Assembly: GCA_905178155.1 (NCBI GenBank)
Contig: CAJINV010000009.1
Coordinates: 248,001 to 312,000, forward strand
Length of the DNA: 64,000 bases
Reading direction: 5' to 3'
From: Amoebophrya sp. A120
Lineage: Eukaryota; Sar; Dinophyceae; Syndiniales; Amoebophryaceae
Shown: piece after piece, positions 39,193-49,201 of the stretch
How the letters are laid out: every line of letters begins with the position of its first letter
How positions within the stretch are numbered: position 1 is the first letter of the stretch
Notes under the pieces: generated by a model
What the model saw: the letters and a program-made list of their open reading frames with translations, nothing else
Told to the model about the DNA's origin: nothing
The model's database searches: none
Program-made: the position numbers and the translations under genes

Positions 39193-42100
39193 ATGTCAGC
39201 TGAAACAAATATCTTCACGACGGCTGCAGCTGGCGGGACTTCTAAAAGGTTATCGGTCATACGGTCGCTTTCCTTTTTCTTCGTTTCCAGCACCTGGACT
39301 TCTTTTTTGTCGGTTCCAAACCTGTGGGGCGGGCGGCAAGAACGAGCCTCGTCGTACGACGCAGCTTTCAACAAGAATGATGTAGCACGACGAGGTAGTA
39401 GTACAACAGGGGCTGACGGAGCAGGCCCAGTAGAAGACGACAAACCATGGACAACAAGACCACCGTCGACAGCACCACATATCGTAGATGTTCCGGGTGG
39501 TGGTCCAAGTCGTATGGACAAGATATTCGTCGCGGGGTACCAGGTCGGAAGAACGAGAACGTCGAGAGGAACAAAGAATAGCCGGCAGGCAGCATTAAGT
39601 CGTGCAGACTCTAAGCGGACAACTAGGCCGAGGCGGTCGCAAAAGTTTCCTCCGAACAAGAACGCGGCGTTTGGGCAAGAGGACGTTGAACATCGAAACG
39701 TAGACGAGAAGCCAAACGACTCGCTGACGCGGAGCCACTATGAAGAAGACGCTAGTAGTAACACATCTGGACCACAGCGGCAGGAGCACCCTGATCAACT
39801 ACGAGACGATGTTGACCGGCGGGTCGTCCAACGAAGTTCTCCTTCTTGGAACTCGGGACGCGAGACCACCAGCGTTCTTCAGCGCATCGTGGAGCGGAGC
39901 GAAATCAAAAGAGCTGCAGCGGAGACGACGGTGTTGAGCAGCCACGTTGAGGCCGCGACGACGTCCTCGCATCAAAGGCACATGAAAAACAAAGCGGAAA
40001 TGGGGCGAGAGGTGGTCGCAGCGAAGAAAATAGCGGCAGACCAAGCCGCCGCCTCCGCAGCAGCTGCTGTAGATAAAAAAGCCGTCGAAGGGAGTGACGG
40101 CAAAAATACGAATATCGTGCCGCCTGACGTAGAACTTCAATTTCAACAAAGTTCTTTTGCTCCAGATAGCAAGGCAGATGCAATGGAAAAGCTGAAACTA
40201 TTTGAAGAGTTTCAGGAGTATCAGGAGTGGCTGAAACAGAAACAGCAAAAGAAGATAAGTACCGTGAGCGACACGACAACTGCGGCCGGCGTGCACGACA
40301 AGGGTACGACGAGAATACAACACGTCACGGAATACAAAACTCCTGTTAAAATACAACGAATAAGCCCTGCTCCTGCTCCTGCACCAGAGGAAACGCCTGC
40401 TTCTTCTCCTGCAACCGTGGAAGTGCCTGCACCTGCTTCTGCACCAAAGACTACAACGCCTGCTGCTGCACCAGAGGTGGAGCAGGAAACGCCCGACCCA
40501 GCAGCTGCGCATCAACGTCCATCGCCGGCTGAGCAGACTGTTACCCCCGACGCACCGTCATCGTCAGAGCCAGCGCCTTCACCGGTACAGCATCCACCGG
40601 CCACGGAAACGAGTGAACCGGACGTCGAGATGCTGCAAGCACCGGATGGTCCTCAGGCGGCGCCGGTGCCGGCGACACCTACACCTACACCTTCGACAAA
40701 ATCGTTACCAGGAACTGAGCCAGAACCCCCACCACCAACCCACGGCGCGTTGAGTTTTTTCGACGATAGCGAGAAAACCGACGAGGCCATACCAGGTCAA
40801 TTTGGCAGTGGGAGTCTAGGTGGTGGGTCCGAACTCAGTGGTGTGAGTGAAGTAAGTGACGCGCACACGACACCAGCGCCGTCTTCCGGGTTGCCAAATA
40901 ATGTTACCGGCGGCGGGGCGTCAAGTAACCAAACTTTCGCCGTACCATCAGAAGTACTTTCAAGCGGGGAGGTAGGAAAAGACGAGGCGAAGTCGGGGGA
41001 GGCTGCTACCAAAGACGCCTGCATGACGCTGGCGTTGATTTTTGGCGGGGTAGGAAGCTTGTTGTGCCTCGTGCTGGTAATGGTGATGATCTGTCTTGTT
41101 CTTCACTACAAGGAGGGGTACGAAGAGAACGCCTCTATAAAGGCGACCCTCGCGCGATCGCAAATTTTACGCCTCAATGACGGCACCATCGCGGTCACGC
41201 CGACCGTCACAACCACTCCCGCCCCCGACACGACCACCGAGTCACCTCCTATGAACAGAGACGAGGTGCATCTCACGTCGTCCCAGGAATCGCCGCACCC
41301 AACATCCCACCTACACAGTAAGGGGAGTGCGGACCGAATCGCGAGTGGGGAGCAAAAAGACCTACAAGCTGACGACAAGTCGCAGCAGGGTCTTCCGTCT
41401 GGGCAGGTGCGACAGGCAGGGGATGGCGCCAATAATCTTAATCCGCTCAATCTGCAGCCGGGAACCGAAGAGCCAGCACCAGTACGCACGGGCGACGGAG
41501 TCCTTGCCGACGTTCTCGCAGGCGACCACCCTTTTCCTGCAGGAGACGATGAAGGCACTCCTGCGACGGGTGCGGCTACGGGGCCACATGAGTACGGAGA
41601 AGCCCCTGCAGCCGCAGCCGGGGGGAGGGCAAGTATGGTGGTTTACAGCGCCGCCCCTCCGGGGGTCCCCCAGGAAGACGAGCAATTTGGGGACGAGATC
41701 AACAGTTTCGCGCCCAGTCTTGAGTCCACCCAGCAGGACAACAAGAAGATTTTGTCCAGCTTCGGCAAGGAACCAGCCGGCAGCAAAGAAGCCAAGCAGC
41801 TCCAGTCCGGAGACCCGTCGAACCGGTCCAGGGGCGTCGCACAGATTCCGGACATCACCACTAGTGTCACTCCCGCTGGAGTTGTACCTACTTCGAGAGC
41901 AGGGCAACTAGGTGGTCCGGCGCAAGACGAGATATTATCTGCAGCGGGAGCGCCGTTGCTGGGCGCCCACGTGAGGGAATACAACAGAGGGGTCGCCGGG
42001 CCGAAGAGCGCCGGGTCCCACGATAGCGCAGGTATGAGCTACGACGAGCACCACGAGGAGGCAGCCGCGAGCAAGGCCGTCGCGGCACAGCAGCCGCAGA

Positions 42101-42900
42101 GCTTCCTGGCGTCGCACAGTTTGGCGCGTGGGGGACGCATTTCCAAGCAGATGTCCAAGTCGCTTTCGGGGATTGTTTCCTTCTCGGAGGAAAACCCCGA
42201 CGACGCTGGTATCGCTGACATGGCGGAAGCGGGTAGGCAAAAGATAAAGAAATCCAGGAACAAGGAGAGTGCAGCAGCCAAGGAACTGAGCAAGTCCTTG
42301 TCTTCGAAGAAGAGCATGAAGAGCAGCAAGTCGCTAAGCAACAAGTCTATGTCCAAGAAGAACGTGTCCGACGCTTCGGGGCATTCGGATCGGGACTACG
42401 ACTACAGCAAGAAGGTGAAAAAGAGCGCTTCTGGCCGAGACCTGCGAGAGAAGGACCGAAATCGATCGGCGAGCGCGAAGAAGAGCAAAAAGCAGGGAGG
42501 TGACGCCGCTGCTCCCTCCAAAGACCTTTCGTACGGCAGCGGGAGCACCGCCAGTTTCGTGGATCTCATCAAGTCCAGCCACGCGCCCGCCAGTCACGCG
42601 GCCGCGCCCGCCAGCGAGGCTCCGCGCCAACAAGGTTCGTTGTTTCTGCAGCGTGCGCTGGAACACCACGAGGCCGTAGGAAAGGTGATGGGCAACATGG
42701 GTTCACAAACCTCACAGAACCGGCTCTCCGCCGCAATATCGTCGGGCCGGCTCTCCCAGTCACTAGGCTCCCAGCAACCAGCAATTCCTGGTTCCCTGCA
42801 ACCAGCACAACCAGGCTCCCAACTAGCCGCACCACAAAGCTCCTTCGGCGCTCTTGCTGACACCATCCGCAGATATCCTACCACAAAATCGCGAGCCTAG
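39193..42900 (+). CDS. Large low-complexity single-pass membrane protein (tandem family member 3)
   Basis: Frame of 1235 residues from ATG 39193. Residues ~20-43 (LSVIRSLSFFFVSSTWTSFL) form a signal peptide or anchor. A basic motif with the same GYQ start as member 2 follows (GYQVGRTRTSRGTKNSR). The ectodomain side has Ala/Lys helices, then a Pro/Ala/Thr-rich stretch (APAPEETPASSPATVEVPAP) of mucin- or stalk-like composition. The transmembrane helix is at about 610-638 (LALIFGGVGSLLCLVLVMVM). The ~590-residue tail is Ser/Lys/Ala-rich (KELSKSLSSKKSMKSSKSLS) and near its end Gln/Pro-rich. The overall plan matches the two preceding genes, although direct residue identity is low. A Lys/Ser-rich last exon may follow at 43093-43405. 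Confidence 0.72.
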   Translation: MSAETNIFTTAAAGGTSKRLSVIRSLSFFFVSSTWTSFLSVPNLWGGRQERASSYDAAFNKNDVARRGSSTTGADGAGPVEDDKPWTTRPPSTAPHIVDVPGGGPSRMDKIFVAGYQVGRTRTSRGTKNSRQAALSRADSKRTTRPRRSQKFPPNKNAAFGQEDVEHRNVDEKPNDSLTRSHYEEDASSNTSGPQRQEHPDQLRDDVDRRVVQRSSPSWNSGRETTSVLQRIVERSEIKRAAAETTVLSSHVEAATTSSHQRHMKNKAEMGREVVAAKKIAADQAAASAAAAVDKKAVEGSDGKNTNIVPPDVELQFQQSSFAPDSKADAMEKLKLFEEFQEYQEWLKQKQQKKISTVSDTTTAAGVHDKGTTRIQHVTEYKTPVKIQRISPAPAPAPEETPASSPATVEVPAPASAPKTTTPAAAPEVEQETPDPAAAHQRPSPAEQTVTPDAPSSSEPAPSPVQHPPATETSEPDVEMLQAPDGPQAAPVPATPTPTPSTKSLPGTEPEPPPPTHGALSFFDDSEKTDEAIPGQFGSGSLGGGSELSGVSEVSDAHTTPAPSSGLPNNVTGGGASSNQTFAVPSEVLSSGEVGKDEAKSGEAATKDACMTLALIFGGVGSLLCLVLVMVMICLVLHYKEGYEENASIKATLARSQILRLNDGTIAVTPTVTTTPAPDTTTESPPMNRDEVHLTSSQESPHPTSHLHSKGSADRIASGEQKDLQADDKSQQGLPSGQVRQAGDGANNLNPLNLQPGTEEPAPVRTGDGVLADVLAGDHPFPAGDDEGTPATGAATGPHEYGEAPAAAAGGRASMVVYSAAPPGVPQEDEQFGDEINSFAPSLESTQQDNKKILSSFGKEPAGSKEAKQLQSGDPSNRSRGVAQIPDITTSVTPAGVVPTSRAGQLGGPAQDEILSAAGAPLLGAHVREYNRGVAGPKSAGSHDSAGMSYDEHHEEAAASKAVAAQQPQSFLASHSLARGGRISKQMSKSLSGIVSFSEENPDDAGIADMAEAGRQKIKKSRNKESAAAKELSKSLSSKKSMKSSKSLSNKSMSKKNVSDASGHSDRDYDYSKKVKKSASGRDLREKDRNRSASAKKSKKQGGDAAAPSKDLSYGSGSTASFVDLIKSSHAPASHAAAPASEAPRQQGSLFLQRALEHHEAVGKVMGNMGSQTSQNRLSAAISSGRLSQSLGSQQPAIPGSLQPAQPGSQLAAPQSSFGALADTIRRYPTTKSRA

Positions 42901-43092
42901 TTGTTTGTCAGTCTCAGCATTTGTGGGATTGTTATCGTAGAAGTAATAGTAAAGACGATCATCATGATTAATGTTTATGATGATGATCGAGTGTGTCAAA
43001 TGATCATGAGAAACAACAAAACACTGCTGGCGCTGCTATTAGTGCTTCTCGCCAGCAGGAAGTTAAAGTTTCTCGATTTCGTTTCCTTGCAG

Positions 43093-43405
43093 ATTCTTGA
43101 ATTCTTGTCCCGATGATGCAGTTCCTGACAGCTTGTGGCTTAAGATTTTGTCTTGGGATAAGGAAGCATCTAAACTTGCATCGAAGGTATCGTCCAAAGC
43201 GTCCTCAGGTGGAAGTCGCTCGGGACGGTCCGACGCTTCGGCGAAACGCTCAATGAAAAAAGAAAAGATGAGAAGCCGAAATAAAAGTGGCGATCTTCGT
43301 GGCGAGCCGAGGAGCGGTGCGCCGAGAAGCGGGACTGGAGGTGGCCGGAAGTCAGATCGACCTCCTTCCGTCATCGGAAGCGTCTGGCAACCTGGCGGGG
43401 AGTAG
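43093..43405 (+). CDS. Probable last exon of family member 3
   Basis: Open frame to TAG 43403-43405, preceded by a TTGCAG acceptor at 43087-43092. It encodes SWDKEASKLASKVSSKASSG, then GGSRSGRSDASAKRSMKKEK and a Gly/Arg-rich end with VIGSVWQPGGE. Composition continues the tail of the gene ending at 42900. A phase-2 donor (CA|GTCACT, ~42759) would fit, but other donors are possible, so the junction is unresolved. Confidence 0.45.
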
Positions 43406-44270
43406 GACTGAAGCGGTGGAAATTAGATAGGATATTTTTTTGGTTCGTTTCTATTTTTTTCTTTTTGTTGAATACATCATGCGGGTTTGGGTACGAACGA
43501 GGAGCGAAAAGTCTATGACCTCGTCATACGTAGTGTAGATGAACTGAGTACCGCACCTGCATGATATGGATAGATCTTTTTGATAATTGAGCGACTCGAA
43601 TTCATTTTGAGTTGCTTGTAGCTAGTTGATTCCCCTTCCCATTAGAAACTTTACAAGTTTCAGTTTTGTAAAAAATTAACACAATAAAGTACGTACACTA
43701 GAAAAAAAATCCCAAGCCTCCATTCAAGACAATTTTTCCAATAACATAATCACGCTCGACGCAGTCGCAGCTTACTAACAATTTAAGTAATCTAGTTTCT
43801 ACTCGTTTTCCTTTTCTTTGCCTCTGAAAAAGTGTTATGTTTCAGCATCGGAAGACTCACGAAATCAAAAGTAGAAGAACCGTGTTCGTCGTTCTGTCCT
43901 AGAAGTCTTTGTGATGCTATATCTGTAATAGTAAAAGTAATCGTTTGTCGTCGAGATGCTGAAAGAGAGAAAAGCGAGAAAATGAAAAATGGAGAGGGAC
44001 CGCAAAAACTATAGTGAAGCAAAATTGCTTCTGCTTTTGCTATCAATCGTGTGACGAGATGGACGAAAAACAAAATAAGATGAATCCACGGGAGCGGAGG
44101 TGTCCTAGTCAATCTCAGTAACGTGTTTTTCTAGGTTTGCTTAGTACGTCCATTCTTCCACATGGACGTACGTCGCAGCTTTCTAATACGGGAGTTTTTC
44201 CGGTAGGGAAAAACTTGCAGCTCTCCGCCCAACGACATACCAGTACTAGCGTAAGAGCCAAGAAGAAAAG
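43406..44270. other. Spacer, nothing recognised
   Basis: About 865 bp, AT-rich, with short frames only. Confidence 0.5.
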
Positions 44271-46028
44271 ATGCCGCCTGGTTCGTTGCAGCAAGTGCTG
44301 CACACGCTGTTCCACCCTTTCGACACTGGACCCTACCACGCCGGAGAACTATCTGGAGATGATTTCTTTCGCGCACACTTCGATACTAAGTACACGACAT
44401 CTTGGACAAACTACGGTGGTGCAGCCACCAAACACCAGCACGGCGGTAGTACGACCGTTGGTCGCTATGATAGCAGCTCACTATGGAACGCAATTGATTC
44501 TCTGTTCAATATCGCAAGCTGTAGTAGTAGCTCGAAGCGGGTCACCAGTCCGGTGCACAGAAGATTTTCCACTTTCACTTCTCATGCCAGTGGCGCGTCG
44601 CCGTTTTCGAACACCGGCCCATTTGCGGCCGAGGAACATCAACTACCTCGCACGACTAAGAGAATAGCTGCAAGGGTGAAGACCAGCAGGAACTACAAGC
44701 CGCCATCAATAGCCACAGTTGCAGGCACTACTTCCTTTCTGAAGGCGACCGACCCTCGCGCCCCGACTTCCGGGTCCGGTGCGGACTTCTGTTGCAGCAA
44801 GAAGCTCGGGCGCTGTATGAACAAAGCGAAGTGCCCTTACGGGTACTACAAGTGTCACAACGGGTGTATGAACCTGAAGAAGATCGCGTACTCCCAGAAA
44901 GGCGCGTTCGAACGGGAACACGTCACGGTGGACCAGGATTTCCACATCAAGTCCATTGACACGGCGGAGCTGCCCATTCTGAGGCACAAGGGCCAGGCCT
45001 GCCTCCCGCACTGTTTCGACAAGACCGGCCCCTGCCCGGAGTTCTGCGGGAATGGCATGTGCTGCCAGAAAGGGCAGGCGGGCAACTACTGCGATGGCGA
45101 CATCGGCGGGGAGGACAAGCCGGTGTGCGTCATGCGGTCCGTAGAGCCCTCCGCCGCCCCCGTCGACCACTTGGACCAGGCGTGTCAGTCCCAGTGCGGG
45201 TCGAACGGACCGTGCCCCGACTTTTGCGGGGCGGGCTTGTGCTGCAAGAACGGCGAGACCGGGAATGGGTGCGACGGAAGTATGGGGCAGATGAACGGCA
45301 GCAAAGCGCTCCGCGTGTGCGTCCGGGGCCGCCCGCCAGCGGATTTGATGCCCCCGCAGGGGCCGCTGTTCGTGCAGGGAATGCAGGCCGGGGCGGAGAT
45401 TATGGTCGTGAACAAAGACACAAAAGAGTTCCGGAACCAAGACCCGCAAGTTTTGCTGAAGCAATTGAACGAGTACAACAAGGGCGAGATCTACATCATG
45501 GGCCCGCCGGCGAAAAACCCAAGGTGCTCGGACGCACAGAACTACTGCAACATGCGGGGAGATACACTCGACGCCCGATTCAACGCGGTACTTACAGAAG
45601 CGCCTTGATTTCGACCACATGGTTTCTCTCGTTTTAATTATCAGAAGAAATGAAGATTGAGAACAAGCCTCCGTCGTTTACCAATCCAATGAGAATATAA
45701 AAATTGGCTCGCGCTAGAAGATGCTTATTCACAATGGCTGTCGCGTTGCACTATTTTTGCAAATCAAAAAATTGAAACACCTCTACTAAATTCAACCCAG
45801 CCCGCGGGCTGCAAAGACCACATCGGATGCGATAGCGACCAAATCTGCTGTTGCAAGAAGACGGGTAGGAAGTTTCCCTGCGAAGTTGACGAGTACAAAC
45901 TACCCATGTACAACGGGCAACCGATGTGCGCGTTGTCAGACTTCGACGAGCAACAAGTGCAGAAGGAAATGGTTCTAGGCGACAACGGGTGGGCCGGGTG
46001 GTCGGACGAAAACGTAGCTGAGGCGTAG
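44271..46028 (+). CDS. Cys-rich protein with tandem GPCP-FCG-CC repeats
   Basis: Exon 1 44271-45587 and exon 2 45801-46028, joined across a GT-AG intron (GTACTT...AACCCAG) in phase 0, give 514 residues. From about residue 170 the protein is dense in Cys: FCCSKKLGRCMNKAKCPYGY, then two tandem modules. The first has CLPHCFDKTGPCPEFCG then NGMCCQKGQAGNYCDG; the second has CQSQCGSNGPCPDFCG then AGLCCKNGETGNGCDG. Each ends in a V-C-V strand. Exon 2 adds GCKDHIGCDSDQICCCKKTG and an acidic Trp-containing end. Such modules are typical of disulfide-stabilised secreted or surface proteins, and comparable GPC-CG-CC modules occur in various protist and animal extracellular proteins. The N-terminal ~150 residues are Ser/Thr-rich with no clear signal peptide, so an upstream exon may be missing. 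Function unknown. Confidence 0.75.
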
Positions 46029-46709
46029 ACGGATTTTGGTTTTGTCTCCCTGTTGGCTCCACCACGGAGACTTCTGAGCTTCTTTTCTTTTCCATAGAAA
46101 ATTTTGGTTGTGCCATGCGTTTTAGGAATACAAAGGCAGGAACTACACTTATACCTAAATCTAACGAGAACCGGCCGGCGGCGACATTAAGTAGAAGAAT
46201 GCGTGAGTATTTTGATTTTCGGCTAGCAAAACTTAGTTGTGAGGTTAGGTTTCATCTAGTAGCTTCTAGCTCTGTTACCGCCGAACCAGAGCCATAGGAA
46301 GATAGCGACCTGCCACCCACCCTCGTGAAGCGTGAAAACTTCACTGAGCTTGACTTTTTCCGTGGATTTTTCATTTTGGTCAAACGACTACTTCGCAAAT
46401 TTAACGAACATCTTTCCCGATTCCAATTGAGCGTTTGAAGGCAACCAGGAGTCAATCCTGCCACTGCACGCCTGGAGGTCCATACAGGCATGCCTCGTGA
46501 CCGCGTTGATTCTGGGATAGCGTTGTTGTGTTTTTGAAGCCGAGCCGATAAATCATTAACGCGGGCGCACGGAAGTTCGGGAGTGACAGGTACGCACTCG
46601 TGAAGATGCTGAAATACGAAGTTTCGGATATTTTCGCCGCTCTGCAACCTGATGTGAGCAGGACGAGAGAAGGCAAGGATCGAATTTGAATCAAAAGAGC
46701 AAACACAAG
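46029..46709. other. Spacer, nothing recognised
   Basis: 680 bp between the Cys-rich gene and IFT25; no supportable gene on either strand. Confidence 0.5.
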
Positions 46710-47482
46710 ATGTCGTGCCGCATCCTGCTTACCACCAGCCTCGATCCCTCCTATCCTGAGGAAAACATGCTGGACGGAAACGAAAAGACCTACTGGATAT
46801 CAACAGGCATGTTTCCCCAGGAGATTTTGGTCGAGATAACAGACCGAAGGTCGAGCACAATCAAAATCGCCAGCACAGGTACCATGTCGGATATATATAC
46901 GCGTACGCATTCTAGCAAGCAGAAGCAAGGTTTTTTCTCTGCTTCATGTTAGAAATTCTCCTGGAAGAGGTAGTTGTTTCGGATTGAAATCGGTTTTGCT
47001 TTTGTATGCGGCACGGAAGGCAGACGGAAGCCAACGCTGAACCGGCTTTCTTGTCTTCATCATGAATGGAGTGAGTCACGTGAACAAAACCATATCTGAG
47101 GTATAAAGGAGCTCAAGCTCGAGGTGTCCAAGGATGACACAGATTACCCAGTTAATTTTGCAACGCAAGACACGCTACGTCTGGACAATAGCAACAGGTA
47201 CAAAGTTTATTGCTTGCAATTGCGACCAGGAACATCAACATACTCATGCATTTGCATTCTGTTTCTGTTCCTGTTTCACTAGATTTAGAAGATGACGATT
47301 TGCTTCTTCTACTAACTTCGTTCTGATCACGTTTCTGCCGCGTTCAATATCACTTGGAAAACGAAATAAACGCCAGGCTCCAGTACACCGACTTGCAGCT
47401 ACCACAAGCGCGATTTCTCAAGCTGGTCATACTAAGTGGCTATTCAGAGTTTCCGACCGTGCATAAACTTGAATTGATCTGA
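46710..47482 (+). CDS. IFT25: Intraflagellar transport protein 25 (IFT25/HSPB11)
   Basis: Three short exons, 46710-46878, 47101-47197 and 47377-47482, joined by GT-AG introns in consistent phase, encode 123 residues; human IFT25 has 144. The match to IFT25 runs along the whole chain: YPEENMLDGNEKTYWISTGM followed by FPQEILVEI (human PPENIIDGNPETFW.TTGMFPQEF), then STGIKELKLEVSKDDTDY (human QTLKIEKSTSKE), and FLKLVILSGYSEFPTVHKLE at the end (human YLRFIIVSAFDHFASVHSVS). IFT25 is a galactose-binding-like beta-sandwich subunit of IFT-B that pairs with IFT27 and moves cargo in cilia and flagella. Its presence fits a biflagellate dispersal stage. IFT25 is dispensable and lost in many lineages. Acceptor 3 at 47376 was chosen because it alone closes the frame with an AG. 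Confidence 0.88.
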
Positions 47483-47941
47483 GTTCTTTGTCCTTTGAAG
47501 TCAGCACTTCTCCATGCGCGAAGAAGCCCGATGAGAACATAAGACGCATCTTCTCTATCCGCATCGAAAATAAGTGTCGGCCGGGGCATCCTGTGCTCAC
47601 GTCGTTCGATACCGAGGACAGCGAAGCTTTGACATCGTGCTTTATTGTTCGATGAAAGTTCTTATTCTTAATCTTAATCACGACTCGTCGGAGAGCGTAA
47701 GAAGAAGAACCCAGGCCGGAGATAAGTAAGATCACGAGAGAATGTTTGCATTGTCGTGTCGTACATTGATTCATTTCATGGTCGTAGAGGTGATGCTGTC
47801 GTATGCGAAGCAGTTGGCACCGTGTAAGTGTCAATCGAATTTACATATTTATTGGTTGCTCTCGTCTTCACTTGATGCGATAAGCGATAAAGGTTTTCAT
47901 AGCTCACATTTTCGTCTAAGATTCTACTTCCAACGAAAAAC
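47483..47941. other. Spacer, or 5' exon region of the next gene
   Basis: 460 bp. A frame opening at 47742 runs parallel to the next gene in another phase but shows no motifs. Confidence 0.4.
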
Positions 47942-49201
47942 ATGGGTTTGCAAATGCGCAATCTTCTTTCTGACATGTTGTCAGATAGCACACTCTGGTG
48001 CCGGAAAGCTGCACCAAGTGCTGCAACAGGTTCACAGGACGAGCGGGCTTCCATCTTTGTCACAGCGGCGACACCTTCTTGGCCTGCTACTACACATCCG
48101 TCCACTTGTCCAAAGGCCTCGTCGCATTTGTCGCACGCACCAGTCTCCAGCTTTTTCGCTTCGTCCGAGGAGAAAGATCTCGTCGCAGCACCATTATCAT
48201 CGCAATGTCGTCGACCACAACGACCTCAAAAAGGCCGTCGGTTGGCGAATTTGCACAGAGCAGGTCAACGTAGGACCACAGCCTTCGGCTCCTCGTCACC
48301 GTCCCTCATTGCGGGGCACAGCAAAGCCACATCCAGGAAGAAAACACGAGCCGCGACGAGCTTTCTGCCGGAATTCATCACCGACTTGCTCGGCGGGAAG
48401 CCGGACATGGGAGACTTGCAATCGATCATGGACGGGGAGATGTCGAAGTACATGAACCCGGGCGGCGGCTTCCCCCCCGGGTTTCCCGGCGGGGACAGCG
48501 ACGTGATCATTCCGGATCCCTACAGCTTTCGGACCTGCCACCGCCAGTCCTTCACGAACTGCGACTACCACTACGAGATTTGGGGCACGAAGTTCAAGTG
48601 CGACGGCCCGAACAAGGAGCGGTGTCGGCCGCTCGCGCCCGTCTGCTACGATTCCATCGTGGAGCGGAAGCGGAAAGACGCGCCGGCGGGGGGCAACGAC
48701 CCGGAGCACACCGCGGACATCATGCAAGACGACCGGTGGAACAAGCTCTGGTACATACGGGACCCGCGGCTCGGGTTCTACGCGAACAGCCTGATGCTCA
48801 TCAACCACAGCTACAAAAACACCAAAAACCGGCTGTTCGAGGAGGTCCGGGACGCGTGGATGAGTAAAGTGAGGCCCTTTCCGGTGTTGTTTCAGAAGTT
48901 TGACTGCACCGACCCGAAAGTGTACGACGAAATTTGCAAGCACGGCGGCGTGCCGCTGCACGAAGACTCGCTCGCGTTGACGAAACTCGACGGCGAGCAC
49001 CTGCAGCACCACTGGAAGCGGTTCGTCGTGCCATTGCGGAAAGTGAAGCCGATTGTCAGATTATTCTACGACTCGCACGACAAAGGGAGTTTGGCGAAGG
49101 CTTTCGAGGACTTCCACGATGCGGTGGAGGAGACGACGGTGATGGTGCCCGGGAAGCCAGGGGAGTACCTGAAAACAGAGGAACCGGTTTTGATGGCGTG
49201 A
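47942..49201 (+). CDS. Uncharacterised protein with a conserved-looking Cys/aromatic C-terminal domain
   Basis: Frame of 419 residues. From about residue 135 codon usage becomes GC-rich and the sequence looks globular: FLPEFITDLLGGKPDMGDLQ, a Gly/Pro loop (PGGGFPPGFPGG), then a region with spaced Cys and aromatics (FRTCHRQSFTNCDYHYEIWG, CRPLAPVCYDS) and helical WNKLWYIRDPRLGFYANSLM. It ends with TVMVPGKPGEYLKTEEPVLM. Residues 1-130 are Ser/Arg/Thr-rich; they may be a targeting region or may partly belong to an intron, so the start is uncertain. I do not recognise the fold or function. There is no obvious transmembrane helix. Confidence 0.65.
   Translation: MGLQMRNLLSDMLSDSTLWCRKAAPSAATGSQDERASIFVTAATPSWPATTHPSTCPKASSHLSHAPVSSFFASSEEKDLVAAPLSSQCRRPQRPQKGRRLANLHRAGQRRTTAFGSSSPSLIAGHSKATSRKKTRAATSFLPEFITDLLGGKPDMGDLQSIMDGEMSKYMNPGGGFPPGFPGGDSDVIIPDPYSFRTCHRQSFTNCDYHYEIWGTKFKCDGPNKERCRPLAPVCYDSIVERKRKDAPAGGNDPEHTADIMQDDRWNKLWYIRDPRLGFYANSLMLINHSYKNTKNRLFEEVRDAWMSKVRPFPVLFQKFDCTDPKVYDEICKHGGVPLHEDSLALTKLDGEHLQHHWKRFVVPLRKVKPIVRLFYDSHDKGSLAKAFEDFHDAVEETTVMVPGKPGEYLKTEEPVLMA

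Noticed and set aside
44706-45620. 304-codon minus-strand frame opposite the Cys-rich gene
   Set aside because: The + strand has Cys modules, an exact splice and a second coding exon; the minus frame has nothing comparable.
48296-49012. 238-codon minus-strand frame
   Set aside because: Val/Arg-rich mirror of the GC-rich coding region of the + strand gene at 47942.
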